Position numbers and translations under genes: made by a program
Origin: Mangrovibacterium lignilyticum
GTDB taxonomy: Bacteria; Bacteroidota; Bacteroidia; Bacteroidales; Prolixibacteraceae
Length of the DNA stretch: 64,000 bases
Direction: 5' to 3'
NCBI RefSeq assembly: GCF_010882175.1
Contig: NZ_WKLH01000001.1
Coordinates: 186,001-250,000 of the forward strand
Notes under the pieces: generated by a model
What the model was told of the DNA's origin: nothing
Databases searched by the model: none
The model's input: only the letters and a program-made list of their open reading frames with translations
Shown: positions 35,469 through 45,260 of the stretch, piece by piece
How the letters are laid out: each line of letters begins with the position of its first letter
Numbering within the stretch: the first letter of the stretch is position 1

Positions 35469-36128
35469 ATGAGTCTGGAGAATCTCACGGAACACGAGAA
35501 ATTATTTTTTGACGACGGTTTCCAGTTAGGAAAACAAGCGGCAGAGAACAAAACGAATGAAAAAGCATTTTTAGATTGCGTTAATGAAGCCTACAAAGCC
35601 ATCGATGGATTAATTGACTCCATTTTGGCAATGGCTAAAAAAGAAAACGTAACGGTAGACTGTAAGAACGGATGCGCATATTGTTGCCATCAAGCTGTCT
35701 ATGCCAATTCCTTTGAACTCCATTACCTGGGAAATTTCATTTCTCAAAATTTCACTCCTGATCAACAGGAAGAAGTAAAAAAGAAGGCGAAAGAAAAAAA
35801 AGCGACGACTGAAAAACTTTCGCATGAAGAAGTATTGAAATACAAAAGTCCTTGCCCACTGTTAAAAAACGGTTCATGCACGGTCTATGCAGCGCGCCCG
35901 ATGGCTTGCCGTATTTATTTATCAATGAAACTAAATACCTGCATCGAATTTTATAAGAATCCAGATAATTCGGACAATTACCCGCTGCTACTTGAATTTC
36001 CGCTGACAGCAGGAAGAATGATGAACGAAGGCTTTTCTGCTGCCCTAAAAGAATCTGGTATTGAGATCGCTGAATTCAGGTTAGAAGATGGTCTTTCAAC
36101 GGTGTTAACCAATGGTGCGAAACTTTAA
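35469..36128 (+). CDS. YkgJ-type cysteine-cluster (Zn/Fe-chelating) protein
   Basis: Cytoplasmic protein of 219 residues. The core has conserved Cys: CKNGCAYCCHQ near residues 66-76, CPLLKNGSC near 136-144 and MACRIYLSM near 152. This matches the CxxxCxxCC...CPxL...C..Y..RPxxCR pattern of the YkgJ family, thought to bind a metal ion or Fe-S cluster; the biochemical role is not established. It overlaps the convergent hypothetical gene by 4 bp. Confidence 0.88.
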   Translation: MSLENLTEHEKLFFDDGFQLGKQAAENKTNEKAFLDCVNEAYKAIDGLIDSILAMAKKENVTVDCKNGCAYCCHQAVYANSFELHYLGNFISQNFTPDQQEEVKKKAKEKKATTEKLSHEEVLKYKSPCPLLKNGSCTVYAARPMACRIYLSMKLNTCIEFYKNPDNSDNYPLLLEFPLTAGRMMNEGFSAALKESGIEIAEFRLEDGLSTVLTNGAKL

Positions 36129-36544
36129 TACTTTATCTTAACCTCGAGGTTTACTATTTTATCTCTCCTGACCATTGAATAATCAGAACTTTGACGGTCA
36201 ACATATTGCAACAACCACAGCGCTTTTTGGTAATACAATTCTTTACGAAGCAAAGTTTGATGTTCTAAAGCATGGTCTCCTAACAGATGAAAAACTTCGG
36301 ACAATTGTTCATAATGTTGCTCTGCCAGCAAATTTTCTTCCATTAAACTGATAAATGGAGCGTTCTCCATAAACAGAAGATCTTCCAGCTCCCAGCCAAA
36401 CTGTACTGTCAAAGCATCCTTGGCTTCACTAAGCATCTGGTCTTCTTCGTTTTCTAGTTCATGCAATCTCAAACGTCCGAGCAACTTCGCGATAAAAAGT
36501 CCAATCTCGTTAATTTGATCCATTAAATAATCCCTTCTTTCCAT
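36125..36544 (-). CDS. Small helical protein of unknown function
   Basis: Acidic protein of 139 residues, predicted entirely alpha-helical from its Leu/Glu-rich pattern (INEIGLFIAKLLGRLRLHEL, EEDQMLSEAKDAL, EHQTLLRKELYYQKALWLLQ). No signal peptide or membrane segment. The layout recalls short TPR-like or DUF-type proteins frequently found next to sigma-factor genes in Bacteroidota, but I cannot name a family. It overlaps the YkgJ-like gene tail to tail and is divergent from the ECF sigma gene, sharing a 95-nt promoter region. Confidence 0.7.
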   Translation of the reverse strand: MERRDYLMDQINEIGLFIAKLLGRLRLHELENEEDQMLSEAKDALTVQFGWELEDLLFMENAPFISLMEENLLAEQHYEQLSEVFHLLGDHALEHQTLLRKELYYQKALWLLQYVDRQSSDYSMVRRDKIVNLEVKIKY

Positions 36545-36639
36545 ACAATCGAATTTGCCTTTTTAAAGTTAGATAACTTTTTGAATTACTCCCACCAATC
36601 TTATCACAAAGCAGCTTTCAATTTAACAAATAATTCCTT

Positions 36640-37299
36640 GTGAAACCCGAGGAATGTTATATTTGCAACAATGTAAACCTGAAAGAGCACATGCCAGATA
36701 AAAATACTCGTGCAGATGATTACACTTGGCAAGCCTTTCTGAATGGGAACGAAAGTGCTTTTACGCAACTGTACAACCAATATGCTAAGAATCTTTTCTC
36801 TTACGGAAAGAAATTCAATATTGATGACCAGTTGGTAGACGACGCTGTGCAGGAAGTATTCGTTGACCTGTTTTTGAAGCGCAAAAAGCTTGCCGGCGGC
36901 ATTAAAGATCTGAAAGCTTATTTATTTGTATCCCTAAAGAATAACCTGCTCAAAAAAATCGAGAAAAAGAAAAGGCTTCCAACGCTTGGGTTAGACAATT
37001 TCAGCAACCTGAATTTCAATATTGAATACGATCCGCAGGAGAATATCATCAGTTCTGAAGATCAAAAAGAGACGAATGAAAGATTATCTGAAGCAATTGG
37101 GCAATTATCAAAAAAACAAAAAGAGATTATTTACCTCAAATTTGAAGAGGAATTAGACTACCCTGAGTTAGCTCAAGTACTCCAAATTGGAGTTGAATCG
37201 GCTCGAAAGCAGATCTACAGAGCCATGAAATCGCTTCGAAAATCACTTGACTACAAGGATCTTAACACACTAATTGCTTTTTTTATTAAAAAAAGTTAA
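36640..37299 (+). CDS. ECF-type RNA polymerase sigma factor
   Basis: Sigma-70-family protein of 219 residues from this start; an internal Met18 (MPDKNTRADDY, 36691) gives 202 residues, closer to the family norm. Region 2 is at about 40-80 (LYNQYAKNLFSYGKKF, QEVFVDLF) and region 4 at about 155-205 (LSKKQKEIIYLKFEEELDYP, ARKQIYRAMKSLRKSL). Followed by a FecR anti-sigma and an STN-containing SusC, the standard arrangement for substrate-induced control of a polysaccharide locus. It should turn on the pectin genes when SusC detects ligand. Confidence 0.93.
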   Translation: MKPEECYICNNVNLKEHMPDKNTRADDYTWQAFLNGNESAFTQLYNQYAKNLFSYGKKFNIDDQLVDDAVQEVFVDLFLKRKKLAGGIKDLKAYLFVSLKNNLLKKIEKKKRLPTLGLDNFSNLNFNIEYDPQENIISSEDQKETNERLSEAIGQLSKKQKEIIYLKFEEELDYPELAQVLQIGVESARKQIYRAMKSLRKSLDYKDLNTLIAFFIKKS

Positions 37300-37358
37300 A
37301 AAATTCCGTCCATGTTTCTGCTGTTTGGAGACCATATACCTGGTAACGAACACAAACT

Positions 37359-38543
37359 ATGGATAAATTTCTAACCTATCTCGAAAACACTGATTTTGTG
37401 CGCTGGGTGTATGCGCCTTCCAAACGCAATACTCGTTACTGGGAAGAATTTCAAAAGAACAATCCTGAAGAGATCGAACTTATTCGTGAAGCCAGGATCA
37501 TTCTACTTCAGTTAAAATCAAAGCAAGAATTTTCTGTCAGCCGAATTGAATCAGCGCTTCCAGAGATCTTGAAAAAAATCAACAAAAAGAAACAAATCCA
37601 AAAAGCAAAACATTTCGCTTTAACAGGTTTCAGGTATGCGGCCATCGCGATCCTGTTTTTTGGCATTGGTTTGTTTTTCATGCAGGGCAAATACCGTTCT
37701 GCTCTTGACGATATGAGCCGTCAATTTGCGAATATTTCATACTACAATGGAGAAGTGTGCCGGCTCGTGTTGGCCGATGGTAAAAACATTATTATCAACG
37801 AGAAACTTTCGCAGGTTCATTATAGCCCAAAAGGGACAATCATTATTGATCAAAAAGATACTATTCCGCAAAACATCGACAGTGACAATCTGATGAACCA
37901 ACTAATTGTGCCTTACGGTAAGAACTCATCGATCACTTTAGCCGATGGAACTGTTGCCTTTTTAAACGCGGGGTCACGCTTAATCTTTCCGCCGGTTTTT
38001 GAGGGAAAAACACGAGAAGTCTTTTTGGCTGGAGAAGGCTATTTTGATGTTGCTCATAACCCGGAGGTACCATTCATCGTAAAAACCACCGATTTAAACG
38101 TAACAGCTGTTGGTACAAGCTTTAATGTTGCGGCTTATCCTACTGAAAGCAAAATTGAAGTTGTCTTAGCAGAGGGAAGAGTCAACATTAACAAAAACGA
38201 GTTTACGATTTTTCAATCAATTACCGACATGGCCCCCAATGATATGATCTGTTTCAATAAAACAACAAATGAAATGGATTTGAAAAAGGTTATCACCGAA
38301 AACTATACATCATGGCATTTGGGATATATCAATTTCGAAAGCGTTGAACTACACAAAATTATTACCAAACTCGAACGCTACTACGATGTCAACATATTTA
38401 TCGAAAATTCTGAGATCGCACAAAAAAAGATAACCGGAAAACTGAAACTCAAGGATGACATTGACGAAATGCTCCGTGTTTTATCTGTCACATCAACACT
38501 CAAAATCAAGAAAATTAATCAGCACGAATATCTCTTAAATTAA
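37359..38543 (+). CDS. FecR-family anti-sigma factor
   Basis: Inner-membrane protein of 394 residues. Cytoplasmic N-terminal part 1-88, one transmembrane helix at about 90-109 (FRYAAIAILFFGIGLFFMQG), then the periplasmic FecR domain (about 185-280: VPYGKNSSITLADGTVAFLN, FEGKTREVFLAGEGYFDVAH, VTAVGTSFNVAAY) and a C-terminal STN-contacting domain (about 315-394: ISIENSEI-like VNIFIENSEIAQKKITGKLK). It would hold the ECF sigma factor until the SusC STN domain signals. The 59-nt gap to sigma and 79 nt to SusC are consistent with one operon. Confidence 0.93.
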   Translation: MDKFLTYLENTDFVRWVYAPSKRNTRYWEEFQKNNPEEIELIREARIILLQLKSKQEFSVSRIESALPEILKKINKKKQIQKAKHFALTGFRYAAIAILFFGIGLFFMQGKYRSALDDMSRQFANISYYNGEVCRLVLADGKNIIINEKLSQVHYSPKGTIIIDQKDTIPQNIDSDNLMNQLIVPYGKNSSITLADGTVAFLNAGSRLIFPPVFEGKTREVFLAGEGYFDVAHNPEVPFIVKTTDLNVTAVGTSFNVAAYPTESKIEVVLAEGRVNINKNEFTIFQSITDMAPNDMICFNKTTNEMDLKKVITENYTSWHLGYINFESVELHKIITKLERYYDVNIFIENSEIAQKKITGKLKLKDDIDEMLRVLSVTSTLKIKKINQHEYLLN

Positions 38544-38622
38544 AAAGCCGGTCGGTGCGGCAACACCTCCCAGCTTTAAAAAGTCAAATTACTTTTTACT
38601 AATAACTAAACGTAACAAACTT

Positions 38623-41600
38623 ATGAAAAAATCACGAATGGGTGATCCTTTTGCGAGAAAGGGTTCCAGGTTAATTCTACGAAAAATGAAACTTACTTTT
38701 CTCTTTTCATTCCTGGTATTTCTAACCAGTTGGGGAAATTCCTACTCCCAGAATTCAATGCTAAATCTGAAACTTAAGGATGCTCCCGTTCAGGAAGTCA
38801 TTCAACAAATCGAAGATCAAACTGATTTCTTCTTTTTGTATCAGGATGCGGTCCTGGCCGGACAACGAGTAACAATTGATGCACAGGATGCTACATTGGA
38901 AAACATACTTGAGCAGGTTGCTCGTCAAGCCGGTATCACTTACGAAGTTTCTGATCGCCAAATTATTCTCAAAGGAAAAACAGGTAATCAAGTGTATTCC
39001 GAAACACAACAATCGAAAACAATTACCGGCGTGATTACAGCCGGAGACGGCGAACCCATTCCCGGTGCAACCGTTGTTGTTAAAGGGACTAGCAATGGTA
39101 CGATAACCGATTTTGACGGGAAGTACACCATCAGCGATGTTCCGGCTGATGCCATCCTTCAAATTTCATTTGTTGGTATGAAAATGCTGGAAATATCGGT
39201 TGCCGGAAAAACACAAATCAACGTGGTATTGGAAGAAGAAACAATCGGCTTGGAAGAAGTTGTTGCCATTGGTTACGGCGTTGTTAAAAAGAAAGACTTA
39301 ACCGGTGCTGTTTCCTCTGTTAAAAGTGAAGAATTAAAACAAAACCCGGTTGCTAACGTTGCCCAGGCCCTCCAGGGTAAGCTATCGGGTGTTTCGGTTA
39401 TATCTCAGGACGGTCGTCCGGGAGCAGAGGTAAACATTCGGATTCGTGGTGGAGGTTCCATCACCCAGTCAAACGATCCATTGGTTGTCGTTGACGGCGT
39501 TCCCGGCGTTTCATTAAGTAGTATCCCTGCCGATCAAATTGAATCAATCGACGTATTGAAGGATGCCTCTTCTACCGCTATTTACGGAGCCAGAGGTGCA
39601 AACGGCGTAATTTTGGTAACCACAAAAGGGTTGAATACAAAAAAAGGAACGACCCAGGTTTCTTACAGCAGCTACGCCCAGTATAAAGAAGTAGCCAAAA
39701 CTAATGATGTTTTAAATGCCCAGGAATATCTCTTGCATCAATGGAGTTATATGACTGCTTTCGGTGGTGCTGCTGTCGATGCGATGCCAAGTTACTATGG
39801 ATTGGGATCCGAATATGGTAACCATTATGCCGACTATGCCAATGTTCCTGTTCATGACTACACCCAGGACCTGTTAAGAAACGTGTGGAGCCAGGAACAT
39901 AACATCAGTGTTTCAAGTGCCACAGATAAAACGACCATTTCTTTTAACTTAAACATGATCGACGATCAGGGGATCAAGATTAAATCAGGCTACAAACGTT
40001 ACAATGCACGCCTGAAAATGGAACACCAGCTGTATGACGATGTAAAACTTGGATTCATCGTTAACTATCAGCAAAATCGCACAGAAGGACGAGAAAGTAC
40101 CACAAACGGTGTAGGTTCACTCTTGTCCAGCGCCTATTTGTTTAGCCCGATTGATGCTGAATACATTAAAGGACATGGCGATCTGACACAAGCGGCCGGG
40201 TTTGGTAATGGCGACGTCAATTTAGATCCAACATACGATCCATATAAACGAACAATGGATATCGAAGACATCACTGATAAAAATGGATTCTATGGTGTTG
40301 GCTATATTAACTGGGATATTATTGACGGGGTGACCTTTAGGTCTGAATTTGAAGCAGGAAGAGGCAACTCTGAACAGCATTATTATGACGCCGGCGTTGC
40401 TTTTGCTGATGAAAATAACAGGATCCGGGATAGAGGAGCTACCTTAACATTGAAAAGAAGCCATTCTTACCGTTCTGCGACAACCTTAAACTGGCAAGTT
40501 AAAAACCTTGGCGAAGACCATAATATGTCGGTATTAGGTGGTTTTGAAGCGATAAAATCACAAGATACAGAATCAGAAATGAGTAGTTGGGGTATGCCGG
40601 CAAACTTTGATTTCGAAACAGCGATAGCCAAAATCCAATTTGCCCAATATGCCAATTACGATGAAGCAAGTGGACTTTATGCGATTGACAAAAATCAATT
40701 TTACTACTACAATAATATAGATGCCGCATCTACCACGACTTCCTTTTTCGGCCGATTCAATTATGGGTACAAAGACCGTTATCTTTTCACAGCTACGATG
40801 CGTGCTGACGGATCATCTAATTTCGCACCCAATAAGCGTTGGGGGTATTTCCCGGCAGGTGCATTTGCATGGAGAATGTCTGACGAACCCTTTATGGCGA
40901 ACACGCAAAACTGGCTCGACAACTTGAAGCTGCGTTTATCAATCGGTACTGCCGGTTCTGATAACATTCCGTATGATGCATGGAACGCCCTTTATGAGGT
41001 AAACTTTGCGGATAACGGGTCTATAACCTACGATCCTAAAGGTGTATTGCCAAATCCTGATCTGAAATGGGAGACCACCATCTCAAGAAACCTTGGTATT
41101 GACTACGGTGTATTTAATGGCCGCATTTATGGTGCCGTTGAAGTGTACTGGAATACGACAAAAGACCTGTTAGGTCAGGTACCGGTTAATCCAACAACAG
41201 GGTTCACCAGCCAATACCAAAATGTTGGTCAAACATCGAACAAAGGGATCGAGATTTCATTGGGAGCGGATATTATCCGTCGAGATGATTTCACATTAAG
41301 CTTTAACGCGACTTACAATTACAATAAGAACAATATCGACAAGTTGGCTGAAGGTATTATCACCGATTACGGGACAGACTGGAACTCGACATCAACGTAT
41401 CCACGAAAAGAATTCTTATTTAAAGAAGGTACTCCTGTCGGTACTGTAATTGGTTATCAATATGACGGTTTCTATACACCGGATGACTTCGATTACAACG
41501 CTGGTACCGGACAATATACGTTGAAATCCGGCGTACCTTACTATGAAGGATTTAGTCAAATTGGTAACTATCCAAATCCATTCGACGTTGTTAATGGCGC

Positions 41601-42276
41601 CGGTGAAGCTATTGATGATCAAATTTTCCCAGGTGCTTTGAAAATAAAAGATGCCGACGGAAATGGTACAATCACACCGGATGATGCCGTTGAACTGGGA
41701 GAGATTATCCCTCGCCACACCGGTGGTTTTGGATTGAGTGCTTTTTACAAAGGCATCGATTTCAGTGCTAATTTCACCTATGCAATGGGAGGCCATGTGT
41801 ATAATATTGCAAGCTTACTGAACACGACCGGTCGCAAAGACTATTCATTCGGAGCCAACCGCCTTGGATTCATTAGAGACGCTTACAAAGTATACGATGT
41901 AAACGCATCAGGCGACTTGGTTGCTGTAACCGACCCGGATGCATTAAATACGCTTAACGCAAATGCCAAATACCACTTACCATACCACGAATTTGGATTG
42001 ACACTTGACAAGTGGTTTGAAAGTTCAGACTACCTGCGTTTGAATTCATTGACTGTTGGTTATACTTTACCAAAGCAGATTACTCAAAAAGCTAAAATTC
42101 AGAGACTGCGTTTTTATGTAACTGGAGGAAACTTATTCACCATTACTGGTTATTCGGGACTTGACCCCGAAGTGAACGCGAACGAATCAAAAGGATCATA
42201 TCCAACTCCCGGACTTGACTTTGGTTCTTATCCGAGAGCAAGAACTTACACTTTTGGAGTAAATGTTGATTTTTAA
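38623..42276 (+). CDS. SusC/RagA-family TonB-dependent transducer with STN domain
   Basis: Outer-membrane receptor of 1,217 residues. A long N-terminal segment with the hydrophobic core at about residues 22-42 acts as signal peptide. The STN (secretin/TonB N-terminal) domain at about 48-118 (LNLKLKDAPVQEVIQQIEDQ, TLENILEQVARQAGITYEV) is absent from the two SusC proteins in the FAS1 operon. Next come the carboxypeptidase-D-like domain (about 132-207), plug (about 218-345, YGARGANGVILVTTKG) and barrel ending YTFGVNVDF. The STN domain contacts FecR and makes this a sensor as well as an importer of pectin fragments, by context. Confidence 0.95.
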   Translation: MKKSRMGDPFARKGSRLILRKMKLTFLFSFLVFLTSWGNSYSQNSMLNLKLKDAPVQEVIQQIEDQTDFFFLYQDAVLAGQRVTIDAQDATLENILEQVARQAGITYEVSDRQIILKGKTGNQVYSETQQSKTITGVITAGDGEPIPGATVVVKGTSNGTITDFDGKYTISDVPADAILQISFVGMKMLEISVAGKTQINVVLEEETIGLEEVVAIGYGVVKKKDLTGAVSSVKSEELKQNPVANVAQALQGKLSGVSVISQDGRPGAEVNIRIRGGGSITQSNDPLVVVDGVPGVSLSSIPADQIESIDVLKDASSTAIYGARGANGVILVTTKGLNTKKGTTQVSYSSYAQYKEVAKTNDVLNAQEYLLHQWSYMTAFGGAAVDAMPSYYGLGSEYGNHYADYANVPVHDYTQDLLRNVWSQEHNISVSSATDKTTISFNLNMIDDQGIKIKSGYKRYNARLKMEHQLYDDVKLGFIVNYQQNRTEGRESTTNGVGSLLSSAYLFSPIDAEYIKGHGDLTQAAGFGNGDVNLDPTYDPYKRTMDIEDITDKNGFYGVGYINWDIIDGVTFRSEFEAGRGNSEQHYYDAGVAFADENNRIRDRGATLTLKRSHSYRSATTLNWQVKNLGEDHNMSVLGGFEAIKSQDTESEMSSWGMPANFDFETAIAKIQFAQYANYDEASGLYAIDKNQFYYYNNIDAASTTTSFFGRFNYGYKDRYLFTATMRADGSSNFAPNKRWGYFPAGAFAWRMSDEPFMANTQNWLDNLKLRLSIGTAGSDNIPYDAWNALYEVNFADNGSITYDPKGVLPNPDLKWETTISRNLGIDYGVFNGRIYGAVEVYWNTTKDLLGQVPVNPTTGFTSQYQNVGQTSNKGIEISLGADIIRRDDFTLSFNATYNYNKNNIDKLAEGIITDYGTDWNSTSTYPRKEFLFKEGTPVGTVIGYQYDGFYTPDDFDYNAGTGQYTLKSGVPYYEGFSQIGNYPNPFDVVNGAGEAIDDQIFPGALKIKDADGNGTITPDDAVELGEIIPRHTGGFGLSAFYKGIDFSANFTYAMGGHVYNIASLLNTTGRKDYSFGANRLGFIRDAYKVYDVNASGDLVAVTDPDALNTLNANAKYHLPYHEFGLTLDKWFESSDYLRLNSLTVGYTLPKQITQKAKIQRLRFYVTGGNLFTITGYSGLDPEVNANESKGSYPTPGLDFGSYPRARTYTFGVNVDF

Positions 42277-42299
42277 TTGAATTAGAAAAACACCTAGAC

Positions 42300-44453
42300 A
42301 TGAAAAAGATTTTATATTTATTTATATTGATAGGGACATCGCTCGCATATACCTCATGCAGCAATTACCTGGAACAATCTTCCCTATCCGACACGACCAT
42401 TGATTTTGTGCTTTCCGATCCGGGTGGCGCTCAAGCTTATCTGGACGGGGCTTACGAAGTATTTAGAGATAACCGCTTCCATTCCAACGGATTATTTTAT
42501 GAATTGACCGTCTGTGGTTCTGATGCGGGAAGACACCCTGAAGCCTATTCATCTCAGGTTCGTCATATCCCCGAAAATTTATACTATGGCGGGACAGCCG
42601 GGTTCAATATCGATTATGCACAAACCCCTTGGGAAAAAGCCTATGACATTATTGCCCGTTGTAACATCCTTATTTCCAACTACGAGACAACCGAATTATA
42701 TGACAAATGGATCAATCCTGGCAATTATCCCGATGATGTTGATGCAGAAGTGCCAAATGCGTTGTCGAATATTTACGGGCAAGCTGTTACAATGAGAGCA
42801 ACGATGTACTACGAACTTTGTCGTTATTTCGGCGATGTACCTCACCAAATCTCCAATCTGAAAATCGATTCAACCTTAACATCACGAGATGAAATATATG
42901 AATACCAAATCGCAAAATTGGATTCAATATTACCATTGATGTACCGCGCAGGCGAAAACGGATTTTCTCCAAAAACAAAAATGACACGGACATATGCTGA
43001 AGGACTTGCAGCTCGTTTATGCTTGTTTGCCGGTGGTTATGCAACTCGTCGTACTGACTTAGGTTCAGACTTCTACAAAGACATGGACGGCAACACTTTG
43101 TCATTCGAACAAATTGGCAGCGAATACAGCGGTGGTGTTTATACGCGTCGTTCTGATTACCTGGATTTCTACCAAAAAGCGAAAACGTATCTGACAAACC
43201 TTATTGCAGATCCGGGAACAGCCCAGTTGATTGAAACCGATCCGCGAAGTGTTGGCGCTAATGGCGAACAATTTGGCAATCCGTTCCAATATGTATTCCA
43301 ACAAATGGAGAACCTGACCGTATCGGACGAATCAATTTATGAGATTGCAGAAACACAAGGAGGTAATAACTCTGAGCGTCCTTATGCCTTCGGTCGCCCG
43401 TCAGGCGGTGGTGGTTCAAATGCCTACCCTTGTAAAAGTTATGGACAGGCCCGTATGCATCCGACCTACTATTACGGCGATTTCGATCCTTATGACATGA
43501 GAAGAGACGCAACCGTGGCTGTTACTGCAAGTACCGGTGGGGGTCGAGAAATATTGCTTAGTTTCCAGCCAGGAAGTAAAACCGCCGGCGGTTTGGCATT
43601 GAATAAGTGGGATGAAAACCGCATGAGCCCTCCATACTATCAAAAACAACGGAAGTCAGGTATCAACAACCCCTACATGCGTATGGCTGATATTTATTTG
43701 ATGCTTGCTGAAGTTGACGCTGTTTTGGGTGACGAAGGTAACGCTAAAACACTGTTGAAACAAATTCGTAGTCGTGCCTTCCCGGCAGATATGCAAACAG
43801 CGAAAGTCGACAACTACATCAGTAGCCTTTCCGGGGACGATTTGCTGGATGCAATTCTTACAGAGAGAAAACTTGAATTTGGAGGAGAAGGCTTGCGTAA
43901 ATGGGATATGATCAGAAACGGGAAATTCCCGGAAATGATTGAAACACTAAAAGCAAATTTGGCTGATATGATCAGCGGTCTGGAGACCAATGGATACTAT
44001 GAATTCGAGAACGGGAACATTATTTCTGACTATGTCTGGGCGAAACAAGTTGATGCCAAATCTACCTATGGCCACCGTTTAACAACTCAGGCACCTGATA
44101 TGGATGATCCTGTATTGTTCCCCGGATGGAGAGGTCAGTACAATGACTGGGAAAACGTTGGCGGTCCTGGCGTAGGTGCCAGCTACGGTGACGATTATGG
44201 CACGAACACTGCCATTGAAGGTTTATTCACCCACATCGAACCAGGTAGTACTGAAGCGACTGCTCTTGAAGCTGATGGCTATGAAATGAAAGATTGGGGA
44301 AAAACATTAGTTGATTACAAGGAAGAGTATTCCGACTATGTTTTTCGGGGCTATCAAGCCGGTAGTGCTCCAATCTATTTGGTACCAATCAATGCGACTT
44401 CAATTACGACTTCAAACGGATTAATCACGAACGGTTACGGATTTGATCAGTAA
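42300..44453 (+). CDS. SusD/RagB-family lipoprotein, long version
   Basis: Surface lipoprotein of 717 residues, clearly longer than the usual 500-600. Signal peptide ends LAYTSC (Cys20). SusD helices are recognisable: YGQAVTMRATMYYELCRYFG, LAARLCLFAGGYATRRTDL, NPYMRMADIYLMLAEVDAV, LTERKLEFGGEGLRKWDMI. About 150 residues after that last motif extend the usual C-terminus. It follows SusC by 23 nt and ends at a terminator, so the downstream lyase genes have their own promoter or depend on read-through. Confidence 0.93.
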   Translation: MKKILYLFILIGTSLAYTSCSNYLEQSSLSDTTIDFVLSDPGGAQAYLDGAYEVFRDNRFHSNGLFYELTVCGSDAGRHPEAYSSQVRHIPENLYYGGTAGFNIDYAQTPWEKAYDIIARCNILISNYETTELYDKWINPGNYPDDVDAEVPNALSNIYGQAVTMRATMYYELCRYFGDVPHQISNLKIDSTLTSRDEIYEYQIAKLDSILPLMYRAGENGFSPKTKMTRTYAEGLAARLCLFAGGYATRRTDLGSDFYKDMDGNTLSFEQIGSEYSGGVYTRRSDYLDFYQKAKTYLTNLIADPGTAQLIETDPRSVGANGEQFGNPFQYVFQQMENLTVSDESIYEIAETQGGNNSERPYAFGRPSGGGGSNAYPCKSYGQARMHPTYYYGDFDPYDMRRDATVAVTASTGGGREILLSFQPGSKTAGGLALNKWDENRMSPPYYQKQRKSGINNPYMRMADIYLMLAEVDAVLGDEGNAKTLLKQIRSRAFPADMQTAKVDNYISSLSGDDLLDAILTERKLEFGGEGLRKWDMIRNGKFPEMIETLKANLADMISGLETNGYYEFENGNIISDYVWAKQVDAKSTYGHRLTTQAPDMDDPVLFPGWRGQYNDWENVGGPGVGASYGDDYGTNTAIEGLFTHIEPGSTEATALEADGYEMKDWGKTLVDYKEEYSDYVFRGYQAGSAPIYLVPINATSITTSNGLITNGYGFDQ

Positions 44454-44489
44454 TAGTCTTATTTATGTTCTTCATTAGAACCTATTTTA

Positions 44490-44531
44490 GAGATAATCCG
44501 TCAAGCAATTGGCGGATTATCTCTGTTTTTA
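44490..44531 (+). terminator. Terminator after the pectin-locus SusD
   Basis: Perfect 11-bp stem GAGATAATCCG/CGGATTATCTC with a 12-nt loop, followed by TGTTTTTAA. Separates the regulatory/import part of the locus from the enzyme genes. Confidence 0.88.
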
Positions 44532-44577
44532 ACCTTTCAGTTCCAAACATCTCTTGTATTTTTAATGAAAAAAAGAA

Positions 44578-45219
44578 ATGAAATCATTTACGACTCTACT
44601 CTGCATTCTACTACTAACAGGATCTGTAAAAAGCCAGTCCGTTAGTTTGCTTCCGGCCAAAATTCTACAAAGCAATTCCTACTCTGAAATAAGCGGTTCT
44701 CCCAAGTTGGTCGATTCCCCATACGGTGAAGCCGTTTGGTTCAATGGTGACAACGATGGCATCTGGCTGGATGAACTTCCACTGAAGGGATTGACGGAAT
44801 TCACAGTTGAAATGATTTTCTGCCCCGACTCCACGCAAGCGCCTTTCGAACAACGGATGCTACACATTGGTGAAGACCGTGGCGACCGCATGCTACTGGA
44901 ACTTCGGGCTGTTGACGGAAACTGGTATTTTGATGGCTACGCCGCATCCGGCACCAACAAAAAAGCACTGATCGAAGAAAAGCTAACGCACCCGCTCGGA
45001 GACTGGTATCATGTCGCCTTTGTGGTGTCGCCCGAAAAGCTTACAACTTTTGTCAACGGTAAGCAGGAACTTTCCGAGGACTTTTCTTTTCTGCCCATCC
45101 AAACAGGTGCAACTTCCATTGGATCGCGCATCGACAAACGGTCGTGGTTTAAAGGAGTCATTTACAAAATCAGAATTTCACCTATCCAACTTAAACCAAA
45201 TGAATTTATGACATTCTAA
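44578..45219 (+). CDS. LamG/concanavalin-like secreted protein
   Basis: Protein of 213 residues. Signal peptide at about 1-20, ending GSVKSQ. The mature part is a single LamG-like (concanavalin A-fold) domain: AVWFNGDNDGIWLDELPLKG, EFTVEMIFCPDS, LGDWYHVAFVVSPEKLTTFV, then SIGSRIDKRSWFKGVIYKIR, the classical end of LamG_3. No catalytic motif. Encoded 41 nt before the pectate lyase gene, so probably a periplasmic or surface binding helper for pectin fragments; this is inference. Confidence 0.85.
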   Translation: MKSFTTLLCILLLTGSVKSQSVSLLPAKILQSNSYSEISGSPKLVDSPYGEAVWFNGDNDGIWLDELPLKGLTEFTVEMIFCPDSTQAPFEQRMLHIGEDRGDRMLLELRAVDGNWYFDGYAASGTNKKALIEEKLTHPLGDWYHVAFVVSPEKLTTFVNGKQELSEDFSFLPIQTGATSIGSRIDKRSWFKGVIYKIRISPIQLKPNEFMTF

Positions 45220-45260
45220 CCACGAAAGCCTGCGGGCTGAGAACCGAAATAACAAAACCG